Of a DNA stretch of 64,000 nucleotides, positions 46,535 through 59,666 are shown in pieces. Each line of letters starts with the position of its first letter. Position 1 is the stretch's first letter. Source of the stretch: Rhexocercosporidium sp. MPI-PUGE-AT-0058 (lineage: Eukaryota > Ascomycota > Leotiomycetes > Helotiales); the NCBI GenBank assembly GCA_020746875.1, contig JAGTJL010000028.1:372001-436000 (forward strand), read 5' to 3'. The translations under genes and the position numbers were made by a program. Below the pieces are notes generated by a model. That model was not told where the DNA came from. It saw only the letters and a program-made list of their open reading frames with translations, and made no database searches.

Positions 46535-47600
46535 TTACCAGTCGAAAGTCCCATACACAATCCCAACATCTGCTAGCACTGTCGTACTTCTAAGTGTAGA
46601 TCCGTTCATACTACTGCTTCTATTCTGAGGATGTACTATAATATCATCTAAATCTAAGCGCAAAAGATTACAATACCGGTCAAAAGCTAAATCGTTCGGT
46701 CCTTCTCCCCATGGCTGACATGGACAATGATTAGCAGAATGTTCTCACTTAGTCGAAAGTGCACTATCTTTGAATATGAATGATCAAACTCACGTTCTCA
46801 ATTTCTAGTCCCGCCTCCGCAAGTGCAAAAAGCGCATATGCCGTAATTATCATCACGGCGACACTGCACCATCCGAGTTCACCCCACAGCTGACTCGGCA
46901 GCGCAAACACGAGTATCCATAAAATACGTGAGACGGCGATATTGTATCCGAGAGGGATCGGGGTTCTCAGGAGACGCTCACAAACAGAGATGACGCTTGT
47001 GAAGCCATTAATGTGAGGGAGGAAATGAGTGAGAACCTGGGTGCCCATGACACCGGGTGACATGAGACGGTAGCTTTCCACGATAGAGGAAAGCTGCAAA
47101 GTTAAAGTTACTGGATGTTTGGTTGCTGCATAGTTGTACTGGAGTCAATATATTAATGCGAATTGGAGGAGCAAAGCAGTGGGGAGACTGACGTTTGGTA
47201 AATGGGAAAGCAGTTTTTCCAGATCGGTGCATTCACTCCATTCTCTTTCCTCGCGAAGATGGTGTTTTAGAGCTGCTGCAAGTATATGTACACAACTTGT
47301 CACTTCCAATTTATCAGGTACCTCGTTCGAATTTTCCGTCTCCTTTGCGGAAGGAAGCGGGTCATGCAGCCATGTTGTTCGTGCGAAAGATCGTGAATCG
47401 GCGGATAGTTTGTCCCATTGTATCGTCTCTCCCACCAGCGGCTGTAGGACTATTGCTTGTAAATATGATAGCGAGACCGACTATGAATCTCGTGATTTGG
47501 AGGAAAGTCACCTGTTCTGAAGCCGAATGCTGACAAGCGGGATACTAGAGGAACTCGACTTCGGTCTTCTTGGTGATCCCTTCAGATTATGCGCCGGGTT
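46535..47600 (-). pseudogene. Bestrophin-like (UPF0187) channel gene, apparently damaged
   Basis: Recognised from the C-terminal half: CERLLRTPIPLGYNIAVSR, a hydrophobic ILWILVFALPSQL, and GLEIENPWGEGPNDL, hallmarks of the fungal bestrophin-like anion channel family. An intron at 46793-46715 joins EIEN to PWGEGPNDL and the stop is at 46537-46535. Upstream, SRSFARTTWLHDP and ITRFIVGLAIIFTSNSP also fit the family. They lie in different frames, however, and a TGA interrupts LLLQFALIY/LQYNYAATKH near 47146. A 54-nt GTCAGT...CAG intron could remove that stop, but the 5' frame shifts near 47435-47450 remain, and the first membrane segments seem missing. Most likely a pseudogene, possibly a gene with unusual splicing. 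Confidence 0.6.
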
Positions 47601-48579
47601 GTTATCGTCGACAATATAGAGTATTAACTCGCCATTTTGGAATATCTAGCTATTATAAGTGTGCCTTTCTTTTTTCGACTTACTCTTTACAACCTTCAGT
47701 CTTTCCTGAGTAGCGGCAACACTTGGAAGCATCTGGACAGCTAAGTTCGATTCAATCGAATGGCTCCAACATAATGATCCAGATACTGTTTAGTAGACAA
47801 TGAAATGAAACATATTTAATTTAATATTTGGGAAGAGTCAAGTTTGGAAGTGACGAAATTGAGGTGCTTGCCGATCGATGCCCAAGGACAAATCACGTAA
47901 TGCCCAACCTCATATTTATTTTGCTACAATATACGACAGAAAAATGATACATTACTTTGGAGTATCTACCGTTCTGGCTTCAACAGAATTTTTAGGAGTC
48001 TAACGCATGGCGTTACAAGCGATGAACCATTGAAGTCTGATCTTACAACTCATGGCAGCGTTGAAACCGCTTTTCTGTTTCCTTGTTCTGGCTCGAATGA
48101 CCCCGGACGTCCATGTATCATTTCTCGATGGGTTATTTACATTCGAAGCATCTGATGTATTTGCATCACGGACATTCTGGCCTTTGATTCACAATCTTAT
48201 TATGATTTTCTCGATAACACTGCACAGTATTAGTTTTTGATTCCCATAATCCCTCCATCAGGTTCTAGGAAGCACTTACAACGTGACATTCCCAAGAAAT
48301 GACAAGTGTACGATCATAATGTGCTGGCTTTGGGCTATTGGGTGAAATTGCTTTGGGACTTGCTATCTTGGGGCTGGGCGTGAGGCGACGATGTAAATGC
48401 GATTTTCTACAGTAGTAGAAGGGTGACGGGACTGAATCCAAGGCTAAAGCACAAGGCGAAGACAGTGTCTATTGAGAATCTAAAGGTAGAGATCTAAGAG
48501 GGTGGAGGGTGAGGACGAAACTGACCCCTTATCACTTATGTATAAGCGAATATTGATCTAAAAATAGCTCCGGGGGAAT
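47601..48579. other. Intergenic, no gene seen
   Basis: About 1 kb of moderately A/T-rich sequence. One 62-codon frame (48052-48240 +) has no family resemblance. Confidence 0.4.
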
Positions 48580-48588
48580 CTCAGTCGC

Positions 48589-48950
48589 GGCCATATATTT
48601 CCAATGCCTCGACTTTCTAGAGTATTATTTTACATGGCTCAACAGCCAAGCTTACATGCCGCTTTATATAGCTCAACTTAAACTTGTTCGTACTAAAAAT
48701 CAGCTTCACTTACTCGAAGGAGGGAGGTATACTCACTCGAAAGGCAAAAGGAAGTATATTTAAAGGAAGCACACTTAAAGGAACAACGTGAAAATACTAT
48801 TAATTATGCAAATGGCCTTATTTTTGGCCCTGTTGCTATAATATCTTCTCGCGTCACGTATATCGCGTTATACAAAGCAGCATGTAAGCTTGGCTGTTGA
48901 GCCATGTAAAATAATATTCTAGAAAGTCGAGGCATTGGAAACATACGGCC
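48589..48950. mobile_element. MITE with about 80-bp inverted repeats and 9-bp target duplication (Mutator-like)
   Basis: The left arm starts GGCCATATATTTCCAATGCC at 48589. The right arm is its inverted copy ending at 48950 (complement GGCCGTATGTTTCCAATGCC). The arms stay about 90% identical for roughly 80 bp, through AAGCTTACATGC. CTCAGTCGC occurs directly at both borders (48580-48588 and 48951-48959), a 9-bp target duplication. Long inverted repeats plus a 9-bp duplication point to the Mutator/MULE superfamily. The 200-bp interior has no coding capacity. Confidence 0.85.
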
Positions 48951-48959
48951 CTCAGTCGC

Positions 48960-51137
48960 AAGGGAGCCAAAATGGGATCTGTGCTTAGAGACAAGATGAG
49001 CAATGTATAATCAAGTATTAAGGGAGCCAGAACGAGCCCCTTTAGGAGCTAGAATGGCCTCTTAGCGCATGCTCAGGCTAAGTCTGCCGTGTGCTCAGGT
49101 TGCTCTGGCCGAGCTCTGGCCGAGCTCTGGCCAAGCTCAGGTATACTCAGGAACGCTCACTCTCGGCTCAGGTTAAAACGGCGGCTGCTCACATCCAAAG
49201 ATTAAAATAGAACCGGAAAAAAAGAGTTGACGCTGACTTATGTGATAGCGGTTGCAACCAGAGATACGGGTCTTGAGAGTTGAGGGGGCTAGCATTGAGC
49301 TCCTTCAAGTCTAGATCCCAAACCATCTCCTTGAAGTGTCTGGTGTCTGCGATTCTGTAGATGAGAAATTAAAGCTCAGTGTAAGAGCAGGAGAAAGGTC
49401 CAACGAGTAAGCTATGGACTGCAGAAAATCCGAAGGAGTTGTCGGAGATTTGGGTCTTTCGCAAAACAGTTCAAGCCACGCAATCGCTAAGGCCTACCAA
49501 GCTCTTCCTCCTGCTAAGCTCAAAGCTTAACCACCTGCCAAGATAGACAAGTCAACGATATGAAATGGCAGGACATAAGAAAGGGGGAAAGGCATTGGAG
49601 CGTCGGGAAGAATTTTTGGTTACACTGACTTGGGTTGTCAGATAATTGCTTACAAGACTCGCGGGTTGGACTTAGGGGCGGAACACATACGAAGTAGATG
49701 TTGTTTGTACTCGCAGGATTCGCCACTCGGAAGAGAGTTTCCATCCAGTCCGTGGCTATCGGAAAAGTAAATCTGAGACGGCCGGGGTGCTGTGGGATAC
49801 CTGGAACTGGGAATGCTGAGCATATCATCACGTGTACGCAAGATACTTTGCACTTCAAATGGTGATTGGTCCGATGAAAGAATCTTGTGGTCTAGATGGG
49901 CATTGATCCGTTCTAAACATCACAAGATTCAAAATGTAACAGAAGCGAAAGATAAGGCGGAAATATCCTAGCATCCTCTAGGCAAGGAGGACAGTGGGAC
50001 TGACAATCGAGCAAATATTTAAAGAGATACGCTGATATAATACGGCAACAGCTGGCGCAACATAAGGAAAATGATAATGTGTTAGCAAAATTTGAAGTGT
50101 GCGAAAAAGCCGATGAAAAGTCGTTTTCAAAGGTCTGACTAAGTCTCAAGGAAGGATCTTCAGATTGGCTGCCTCCCACGTGATACTAGCCCTGTCTCTA
50201 CGGATAACATTTTTGGTTTCTCGAGGCTTCTTCTCCACTCCAAGTTGTTAAAGAGACATTTATATTCTGATTCGAACACTCTGAGTCGAATTGTATCATA
50301 TAATACGCGGCAATCGGCCATGAGTTAGTGTTCCAGTGAGGATTAATGCTGCAAGATTTTGACATGCACCTTTTGTCGAATCAAAAAGCAACGCCGGAAA
50401 AAAGGCTGGGTAATTCATTAAATGTGATAGCGTCTGCTACTCATCGTATCCGGCTGTTGAAAGGGAGCTTGCGTTTAATTCGAGCGGGCAAGAGCACGCA
50501 GTCTTTCATCGCTGGGGAAAATGCTGCGTTTTTATTCAGAGTTTCGAGGTTGCTGATTAGAACTTGACTGTATTGATTATTTTGGTGGGAAGGGTGATGA
50601 GCTAGAGTGAAACATGTACGCAACACGAAAGATCTTTAGCTATGATTTGTTTTGATCAATGTTGACTTCGCTTCACAAGGCGAGATTTGCTGGGCGCCAA
50701 GCAGTGCGTGTCTTTGACAGCCCCATGACTAGGAGTAATAAGAATGGAGGAATTATTCCTGAGAAAAAGCCCAGAAAAAATATGATAGCAAAATTGACGA
50801 CAAATGGCCAGGCTTGACAGCGGCATGTGCGATATAAATTTCAAGTAACATGTCACTGAGGTTCAGGCGAGGGCTAAGTCTTCATCTGATCGCAAACGGT
50901 AGCGCGAGGGAGCCGATTGAGACTTCTATACGACCACTAAAAACAATTGGTGCATGTACCGAGTATTAAGCATATCAAGATAGGAGGGTCAATTTCTATT
51001 GTTTTTATACAAGCTGCGACGACAATGTATTTCCCCTCAACTCCCACCTGCTGAGTAATGAACTTACCGTCATGATATTCGGTGACCGTAAAAAGTCTAT
51101 CGTGCTGCCATTCAAGTCAATCAACAGCATCCCCGGA
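48960..51137. other. 2.2-kb spacer with GCTCAGG-rich remnant
   Basis: 49060-49190 holds repeated GCTCTGGCCGAG and GCTCAGG words, like the patch near 33810-33900 but inverted. The remainder has only short frames. 3' side of the amino-acid permease gene. Confidence 0.4.
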
Positions 51138-53375
51138 TTAAAAAGCAATGTTCCACCACTTCTTCCACCACGGCCACGTGGCCTGGATAGCCCTCTCCTC
51201 GGCAAGAATAGCAGGTAAATCCATCTCCCTCCTCCCACTTGTAACATCTATATCAGCCAATTTCTTGAACTTCGTCTTCTTGATGACCTTGAAGCCGACA
51301 TAGAAGAGGATAACAATGGGCATTGCGAGGTATGCTTCGAAGAACCCTTGTGCGATTTCGGTAGGCGTTTCTGAGGCGTAGCCGACGGGCCAAACGGCTG
51401 TCCAGAATTGGGCTACGAGGATGAGCATGTTCATCATAAGACCGAGCCAAGAGCCGTAGTAGCCTGGCTGGGAGGTGAATGCAAGTCTGTAAGCACTGGG
51501 TTAGCCCACCTGTTGGGGAAGAACCGAGACGCAGGGAGTAATTTCGGGAAAGGTTGAGAACTCACTCGTCCAATGTATGTCCATTATACTTCCACGCATG
51601 TCTGAACCGGATATGACAAGCACATATACTGGCCCAGGTAAAGATACTGCTCAGTCCACTGACAGCTAACATCCAATTGAATGCCTGTACTCTAACATCT
51701 GTACCAGCTGCAACAATGAAACACAGTAGACCTATTGCACTAGCTATGATGATACTGACCAGCGGCCGGCCGGTGTTGTCGATGTAGCCAAGTATCTTTG
51801 GAGCTTGTCCTCGATCTGCGAGAGCTGCCATTGTACGGGATGAGCCATACACAGATGAGTTGCCGACGCTAAGAACGGCGATGAGGATCACGACGTTCAT
51901 GATTGAGGGGACGACTGAGATGCCGGCGTTCTTGACGGCAATGACGAAGGGCGAGGCATTTGCGTCTTGCGAACCTGTACCGTTGAGAAGGTCTGGGTCG
52001 TTGTAGGGGACGAGACATCCGACGATGGTGAGAGAGACCATGTAGAACTGAGCAGCACCAATCAGTCAAACATCCGGCGAAAAGTGGGGAGAGTTTATTC
52101 GAAGCCCCGATCCTCAAGTTTGAGATGCGAGAAAAGGGGAATGCCAAGGATGAACTAACCAAAGTAATTCTCCAAAAGACTTGCTTGACAGCACTCGGCA
52201 AACTCTTCCTCGGATTTTCCGTCTCGGCAGCCGTCAAACCAACTAGTTCAGTACCTCCAAAACTGAAAGCTGCAGTAACAAACACACTGCAAAGTCCTTT
52301 GAATCCATGATGAAATGCTCCTGGATTGTACCAATAACCTGCACCCAAGTAGCCTTGAGGGGAACCTGGGACGCCACCAGCTGCAATAATGATACCAAGT
52401 ATAATGAAACCGATGACCGCTACGACTTTGATTATGGAAAATACGAATTCTGCTTCTCCGTATCCCTTGACGCCGAAGAAGTTTATGAGGACGATCACGA
52501 ACCAGAAAAGGACGACGAACGCGGCTGGCGAGGTATCTTTTGCGCCGGGCCAGTACGAGACCGTTATCGAAGCAGCTGTGAGTTCGAGGGGGAGGGTAAC
52601 GAGCCAGTTTAGGGCGTAGCTGTAAAGTCTTCAGTCAGCATGGACTTTGTATGTTTTCTCCGCCTCGTCCTATCTCTCAACACCCTGATCGTTCTCCCCA
52701 GGGGAGCAAGAAAGGTAGACTCACTTCCATCCCATTGCAAATCCCCAGGCGGGATCGATGAACCTGCTCGAGTAGACTGAAAATGCGCCAGCAATAGGGA
52801 AAGCGACAGCCAATTCTCCCAAGGCGTGGACGGTACAGTAGAGCATCATGCCAATGAGTCCATATGCGATGATCAGAGATGCAGGACCACCTGTCGCGAG
52901 TGCAGAGCCAGAACCGACAAAAAGACCTGTGCCTGTAATGGGAGAAATGATCAGCGCACGTTCATTTACGCAGTTCTTATCAAACATAGTATGTATATGC
53001 ACCTATCTAGGAGAACTTGAGGCTGAACTAGAAATGAAAGGACGAACCAATACTGCCGCCAATAGCAATCATCTGAAGATGCCTCTCTTTCAATTTCATC
53101 GCAAGCGCTGGCTCAGCAGGAGGCTGGTCTGGTAGAGGTCTTCCCTCTAGATCGGTCGCCTCTGTCACAACCCTCGCGTTGGGGTTGCGTTTGAAGCTCT
53201 GCAAAGTAAAAGCAGAGAAGAAGCCTTCATGATGCTTTGTGACGCTGCCGCGACGTATCTGAGATTCCTTGTCATAGCCATCGTTGTTGACTCGGACGGG
53301 AGAAGAGTTGTCTGAGGATTTGGAAGTTTTGAGAGCGGAGCCCTTTTCAATGTCTTCGTGCATTGGTTCTGCCAT
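51138..53375 (-). CDS. Amino-acid permease (APC/YAT family)
   Basis: Five exons: 53375-53048, 52932-52725, 52619-52160, 52047-51566 and 51486-51138, giving 608 residues. Plasma-membrane proton-coupled amino-acid uptake, as for yeast Gap1, Agp and Dip5; the substrate cannot be told from sequence by eye. The cytosolic N-terminus (about 95 residues) leads to the signature LKERHLQMIAIGGSIGTGLF at the first membrane segment. ALGELAVAFPIAGAF, SFGGTELVGLTAAETENPRK and VYGSSRTMAALADRGQAPK are diagnostic for fungal amino-acid permeases. About 12 membrane segments; the C-terminus ends in WPWWKKWWNIAF. I chose the start at MAEPMHEDIEKG (53375); an in-frame ATG at 53405 is possible. The gene appears intact. 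Confidence 0.94.
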
Positions 53376-56300
53376 CCTGACTTTGGAATACTCACGCAGA
53401 GTCAATTCGGAAAACTAGGTCGAGGATGCTGAAGCATAACGGGGGAATAGAAAATGGGACCGCTGGGAAAGATGTGACCATATGATGAGCAAGTGAAAAT
53501 CAGGGTCCAATTCCTTATCTCCACAAATATGGCATGACACGCAGACTTTATCAACATCAAGATGCGAAGTCACACGAGACCGACTTGCCAAGTGAGCTTG
53601 GCGGTCTTAGCTATCTACCAGAGGAGCTTGGTGGAGCATAAGCTTTCGCGACCAAGATAAGAGCCCGTGAGGCTTTACGCCTCGTCCCGTCGTGGGTCAG
53701 AAACTGTAGATCTTGGCGCATGCTACCAATCGTTTGAATTGTCCTCGCAAAAGATCATGATGTTCGCCACTTACAAAAGACTCTCCTCCAATGATAGTCC
53801 AAGCCACGAAAGTGTCCACTAGATAAGAGTTGAGAGAGTTGAAGGATGATGATATTTGCAATCGTGATTTGCCAATTCCACTAGCAAAAGCAGGATGGGC
53901 CTGTCTCTGATCTGCAGGCATAGGTGCACTGCATCCCCCAACACGCCACAGACGTAGGCCAAAATCCATATCGTTTCTTCTTGTGGCATAAAGTGTGATG
54001 GAATACAAGGATTGAGCTCTTGATCCGCAAGCCATTTACGGGGATGCTGGGCATCGTACCATTCCGGTTGAATATTCGCTGATTCTGCTCGTGTCTCTCA
54101 GTCTTATGGAATTTTAATTTTTTGGCTGTGGTAGTAGAAATCTCAGGTCATGGCCCGCCTCTTGCTCATCGATAACTGTAAGGATCGAAGAAGAAAATTT
54201 CAACAATAGATTTTTGATATTGGGGGTAAAGCAGAGAAGCGCGAGGCCAATTTCTCCAGACTGTATACATTTTTCCTTGCAAGCAGAGCAAAGCACAATC
54301 AACTTGGAACGCAGCTTATCGCCCATATCATGCATGGAAATCAGCCTGTGCTCAGCCTTACGCGGGCTTCCATGATGGATATAGAACCCGCCTATAGCCC
54401 ACTGCAGCAGGGAATAATGAAACTGCAGCAAAGAGTACTATCGAGCCCAGACACCGCAGAACTCGGAGTGACCGAAGAGTATGCGAGATAAGGAAAATAA
54501 AACAAGTAAAATCGAAATAAGCCACGGCTAGGCAAGGCATAACGAGACAACTTTGAAGAATTAAATGTTTACCATTGAAACATTGAGTGGATTGTCGTTC
54601 AGGACAAGAACAGACAAGCAGAGGAGATGTACAATTTTCAGGGGAAGTGATATTACCTCGCGACATTGGCTCTATTATACGCATTCCACGTGGCAGACAT
54701 CACTGGCATACGTAGAGTCGTACTTCGTGTGGTAGATGGAGAGTATTTCCCACGGGGTTCGCGCGATCTGTTCGGTTCCCGAACAAGGAGTTGTTGACAG
54801 AAGCTAGGTTTGCGCGATGTCAAAGGGTATAGATATCCTGAACTCACCACTTCGCGTCTCGTTTCTCTTATATCCCATCTTAGTCGAGAAAAGGTATTCC
54901 AAGCTGCGTTGCGGTACGGCCTTACACAGGCCAATGTTGTTCGTGCAAGGGCTGATGATTGAGATCATTGTCCCCCACAGGTAGGTTACCCATGACCCCC
55001 ATGACCCGGAGCCCATCCAGAGATTTCTTCCACTTGTTCGAGCTATAAATTCTGGCGTGGAACACCACAACATATCCCAGGACCAGAGCCATCGAGACAT
55101 CAGCCAATTACATGGCTTCCTATTTCTCCTGTTCCCCTCCACCGACCATGCCAGATATCGACTCGACTATCGTTCGCAGATTCGTAGAGTCGGTTTCGAA
55201 AGCATCTGATGCTCGCAGAATGGCAGAGGGTGATGTGGGAATCAATGAGGTTGTGGTGGGCGAGGTTGAAGTGTCGTGAAGCTTGACAAATGAGAAAATT
55301 TCAGGGGTTTTAGTCTGGGTCGGCTGATGGGGGACAAGCCACTCCACTGTTAGCGGTACTCCACAGATCTGAACTCTCCATAAGTCTTAATCAGAGCTAC
55401 ATATTCACTTAATGACATTAAAAGAAGTTCAATTTGAATTTTCGATTTAGAGTAGCTATTATCCATGATATCTTTAGTCCAGAACCATAACTACTTGATC
55501 ATGAGGTTCTCTGCACGAGCGGGGCTTGCGAGCATACCCAACCTTATCGCGAAATCACACCCCTACGATTCAAATATGAATCACAAGAGCGAAGAATTGA
55601 CATTTGCGTGAGATGTATACTACGATAAACACGTTTTTGCTAACCCTTATACAGACCCCGATCTGCGAGAGCCTCGTCTGAAAATGTTGCAGTCCATTTT
55701 GGCTTCTAAGTTCCAATGTCAACAAATCCATCCACAATCTAACAATTCACCACATCTACCAATTCCCCCAGAAGCCTCTTGTCAATTGCAGTAGCTTTAT
55801 CAAGTCCACTCTGCGTTACTGCCTGCGGGTTGAAAATCTATCGAGCCGAGGTCCTACTGCCAAAATCTATTTACCCCTCCGCGATGTCAATAAAAGGATC
55901 CATAGGAGGATGACGGAAAATGACCCATACGAGCGAGCACCAGCTTCCCGCTTGATAGCACCACTCTGCTGGCTGACCTTGATCTTACTCCCATAATCAA
56001 CTCCGCTCCCATTCTTGCGTTCCCATCGTAGCAATCAGCTTCCCAGCCTGGTGTCGGTCTTGCTCTTACTCCAGGGCAAATTTACCCCGCACTTACTCCT
56101 AACTAGAGAGCGCTGTAGCGAGCACTGTAAAACCCCATCACCAGCAGTTCACACATGAGAAAGTTTTAAGTGGAAGGAATGCAAGGTGGTTGAGATCGCA
56201 ATCTCCACTCAAAAAAACTATGGATGGGCAATGACGAGATCCAGTGATAATCTACCAATTTTTTCCACGCATGTCTGCATTACCTTGGACTAGATTGGTG

Positions 56301-56904
56301 TTCCACAACAAGCTAAGCGATTCATCTCAGGAGCAGGCTCCGGACATATTGCCGATTGTAGAATACAATGCAAAAGGAAGCTAGTGGGGTATGGTAGCAA
56401 GTCAAAAGTACTCGAATGAGTCCAAGAATCAAGGCATGCGGCTGCTGTCAAGTGAAGCACTCGCCGCCTGTTCGAGACCCACCGGGCGCTGGATATTTCC
56501 GCTTTCGGTTGATGACCCGATATACTTTATCCACATCGTGGAACGAATCTTGGGGAAGAGGAAGGGATGTGCACTACGATTTAATGATGAGGATCGTGAG
56601 GTCGTGAGCTCTCATGAATCCAACTCAAAACCTCGGTGGCTCAGTAGAGCGACTTTTGGAAAGACAATAGCGAGAAGATTCTTGCATGAACAACGACTGA
56701 GGAACGAGATTCTACAACTCTCATCAAGCCTCGCGTGAACAGATGGTTATACATCAACATCGACAGTGCCCGCTTGGTCCCAGCAAAGGACTTAAACTTC
56801 TGGGCACACATGTGTTCCCGAAAGGTTTCTCCTTCTCCATCCTATCTCCTGTCTCTCACATCCAACCTCGGTCATTACCGCACACCAGCAAATCTCAGCA
56901 AAAC
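53376..56904. other. 3.5-kb region without a recognised gene
   Basis: Upstream of the permease. A 75-codon frame at 55347-55120 (-), MEWLVPHQPTQTKTPEIF..., and a 115-codon frame at 56391-56738 (+) are the most protein-like, but I recognise neither and found no splice partners. No transposon ends were recognised. Confidence 0.4.
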
Positions 56905-57849
56905 ATGAGAACACCTTGTTTCAGCACAACAGCCATCACCACCGCCCTCATCAACATCAGCCTCGCCACTTCATCCAGCTCCTGCTACTACCCCAGCGGA
57001 GCCCTCGCACCAGACGTACCATGCGACACCAGCACAACAGGCCACAGCGCATGTTGCGGCAAAGGAGTAGAATGTCTCTCGTCAGGTCTGTGTTTCGATG
57101 AGGGTGTTATCTCGAGAGGATCGTGTACGGATTTAGATTTTGCAGATGGGGCATGTGCCGAGTATTGTACGGATCGTGAGTGTAGCTGCTACTATTCTCT
57201 CTTTCCCTCCCCCTTGGTTTAATTTTCTATTAGAGATTTCTTGTTAGAAGAAGGATTTTAACTCGCGCTGTGATGTATAGATAATCCTACGGGTGGAGCG
57301 CCCATCATCATCAACCAATGGGCATCAGACAACAATGTCAGGAAACTAAAGTGGTGCTGTGGTTTTCCGTTCGAGAATAATGGGACGTGTAAGCAGAGTG
57401 CGGCGATACGTGTCACGGCTGGGACGGTTGTTGCTATTGCGGGAGGGAGTGCGACTTCTACTGCATTCATATCTGCATCTAGTACGGCTACTTCGATGGG
57501 CGTGAGTTCATCTTCGGCGATACCCACAGAGGACGCTTCAAATTTAGACGAGAGTTCAAGTTCGGAAGAGAAATGTAGAGCGAATAAGGATGTGGCTATT
57601 GGAACTGGACTTGGTGTCCCGCTATGTCTTGCGGCTTTAGCTATGATGGGGTTGTTTCTGAGAGAGAGGAAGATGAGGAAGAAGGAGAGGTTGGAGGGAG
57701 ATATGCAGCGAGGTTTGCATAGCGGATATGGGAATCTTCATGAAGGTCATGTTGGTTCTGGTGCGGTTTCTGGTGTGCCGATAGTTGTAGATGATCGAAA
57801 AGATCTGGTGGAGATTGATGGTGGGAGGAGGGTGAAGGAGTTACCTTAG
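56905..57849 (+). CDS. Cysteine-rich single-pass membrane protein
   Basis: Two exons, 56905-57175 and 57281-57849, give 279 residues. A signal peptide (about 1-26) is followed by an ectodomain with about 15 cysteines in the pattern CYYPSGALAPDVPCD, CCGKGVECLSSGLCF, GSCTD, CAEYC and WCCG. This is a common but uncharacterised family of Pezizomycotina surface proteins. A Ser/Thr-rich stalk leads to one membrane segment (VAIGTGLGVPLCLAALAMMGLFL) followed by RERKMRKKER, so the tail of about 70 residues is cytosolic. The layout resembles wall-stress sensors (WSC/Mid2 style), but the cysteine domain is different, so a sensor role is only a possibility. I chose the ATG at 56905 because it opens the signal peptide; the frame is open further upstream. 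Confidence 0.8.
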
Positions 57850-58340
57850 TTGTGAAGGGGGAGGAGGAGGAGATGTTGGGTTGTGGAGAGGGTGGTTGGA
57901 ATACTTTGGGCGGATGTTGATGTTTCGTTGAGAAGCGCCTTTCAAGAACGCATGGATTGTTCTGGCTCAGATCTTTGGGTGTTCTGGTGCTACTCGTATC
58001 ATAAACCTGACATTGAGATTATTTCAAATTCCAATAGGAGCAAACGCAAATAGCTTCACGTAATTATCAAGCCAATCTACAGAAAACAGACCTGGCAATT
58101 GAGCCCGGCAAAGGCGAGGGGAGAAAAGACATATTGATAGCCTTACGACTAACAAGTGGAATGAACAGGGTACGTGTCCGAAAAACCAACATAAATGTAT
58201 CTAAAATTCATAGATCAAAGGCTCGATGTATTCCGCTTTCTCATCGGAGAGGAATAAATGAATACTCCTACAGCGACCTTTTGCAAGTGCTGCAGCCAAT
58301 CCTAATTGCAGCCTATTGACATCTAAGAAACCCTCATTGA

Positions 58341-58380
<40 letters not shown>

Positions 58381-59666
58381 AAAAATTCCAGGATCTATCT
58401 CTCTCTCTACCTTGAATAAGAATATCGACACTAATGCGCATCTCTCCTAATTAACGTGGCTTGAGTGCCCGAGTGGTTCTCCAATCCCGGCAGTCGGCTA
58501 GCTTGTTTACATGGGTTTTGGCTAGGCCTTTGTAGAATGCCATGCTGCAGCAATAGCGGTTTCTACTTCCCGGTTTCTTTCGTGGGGATCCTGCTCACCT
58601 GGGCTCTGACTGCAATAGCTGTCGATCTTAGCACTGGTAGGAGTAGCTTTAGGTTTGGCTGGCCGGTGCAGATACCCCTCCGTGTGGCGCAAACAGTGGC
58701 GGTGAGAAGTGGCACAGCTGCTGATTCGTCTTCACTTCATCTTCTCATTTCGAGGTCCCAACTTCCACACATCAACTCCATCAACCAACAGTCAGATATT
58801 GCACATCCTTTCTCTCATCTCCTTTACTCTCCCAATGCTCATCTCCACCTTCTCATCAAATAGATGAACTATCCCCCTTCGTCAATCTCACGTCAAGCAA
58901 AGCTCTTGTCCCGCGCCTCCATCCCGCATGGTACTAATTAACTCCCGCGTATCTCACTTACGCTTGTATTTATCCTCAACCAAGGCAGCTCCGATTACGA
59001 ACTCTCCGTTCTCCAACCATAAGCTTCACAAGTCCCTCATTCTGGACTCAAGCTCCCAACTAAACTCTAGTGGACCCGTACTCCAACGGCTTGGGAACTG
59101 CAAGGTTGCATTAGACTCGCGCATGTGCAGAAGATAAAGCCCAATGAGGTAGATAGAGACGATCTCACAATGCAGGTCCTGTTTCCCTGGCACAGCACGG
59201 GGTATGACGAGATGTGATATAGCAGTAAGGGGTTACCAGTTTTATTCATTTTCTTCTTGTGAACTTGCTCTTGTTCTTTTTGCTGTTATCAGTTTGAACT
59301 GCTAGCGCGCAAGCCGAGTTGTTGATGTCGTCGTTGTCGCGCCTTCCTTTGTCCGCGCGACCTCAGCTCGTCAACATCACGAACCACAACATCTTTGCCT
59401 TTTACTTCTTCTCGCCACCACATTCTCGTAACAGAATTCTTCTGGACAACATCACTTTTGCATTGCATTAATTTTCCTTTGGAGTATTCTTTGTGCGCTA
59501 CAATCCGCGCGTTTGCTTGACTCGGCCCTGCATCTCTTTGCCACCAATTCCATTTGCTGCTCGGCCTCTATAACACTCCTAAAGCGCAAGTTGCCTCAAT
59601 TTGCGGCTGCAACTCTGCCTATTCATTGCTCTTGAACTCAATCCCGAGTATCAATAGACCATCGAC
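57850..59666. other. 1.8-kb intergenic spacer
   Basis: Contains a GAAA microsatellite (58339-58384). Near 58459 there is a tRNA-like 5' sequence (GGCTTGAGTGCCCGAGTGG) that cannot be completed to a tRNA. The last 500 bp are C/T-rich and probably the GH72 promoter and leader. Confidence 0.45.
58339..58384 (+). repeat. (GAAA)n microsatellite
   Basis: About eleven uninterrupted GAAA units, visible directly in the sequence. Confidence 0.95.

Noticed and set aside
58459..58530. tRNA-Ser/Leu-like 5' half (GGCTTGAGTGCCCGAGTGG)
   Set aside because: No matching acceptor 3' strand, anticodon arm or T-arm downstream; treated as chance or a relic.
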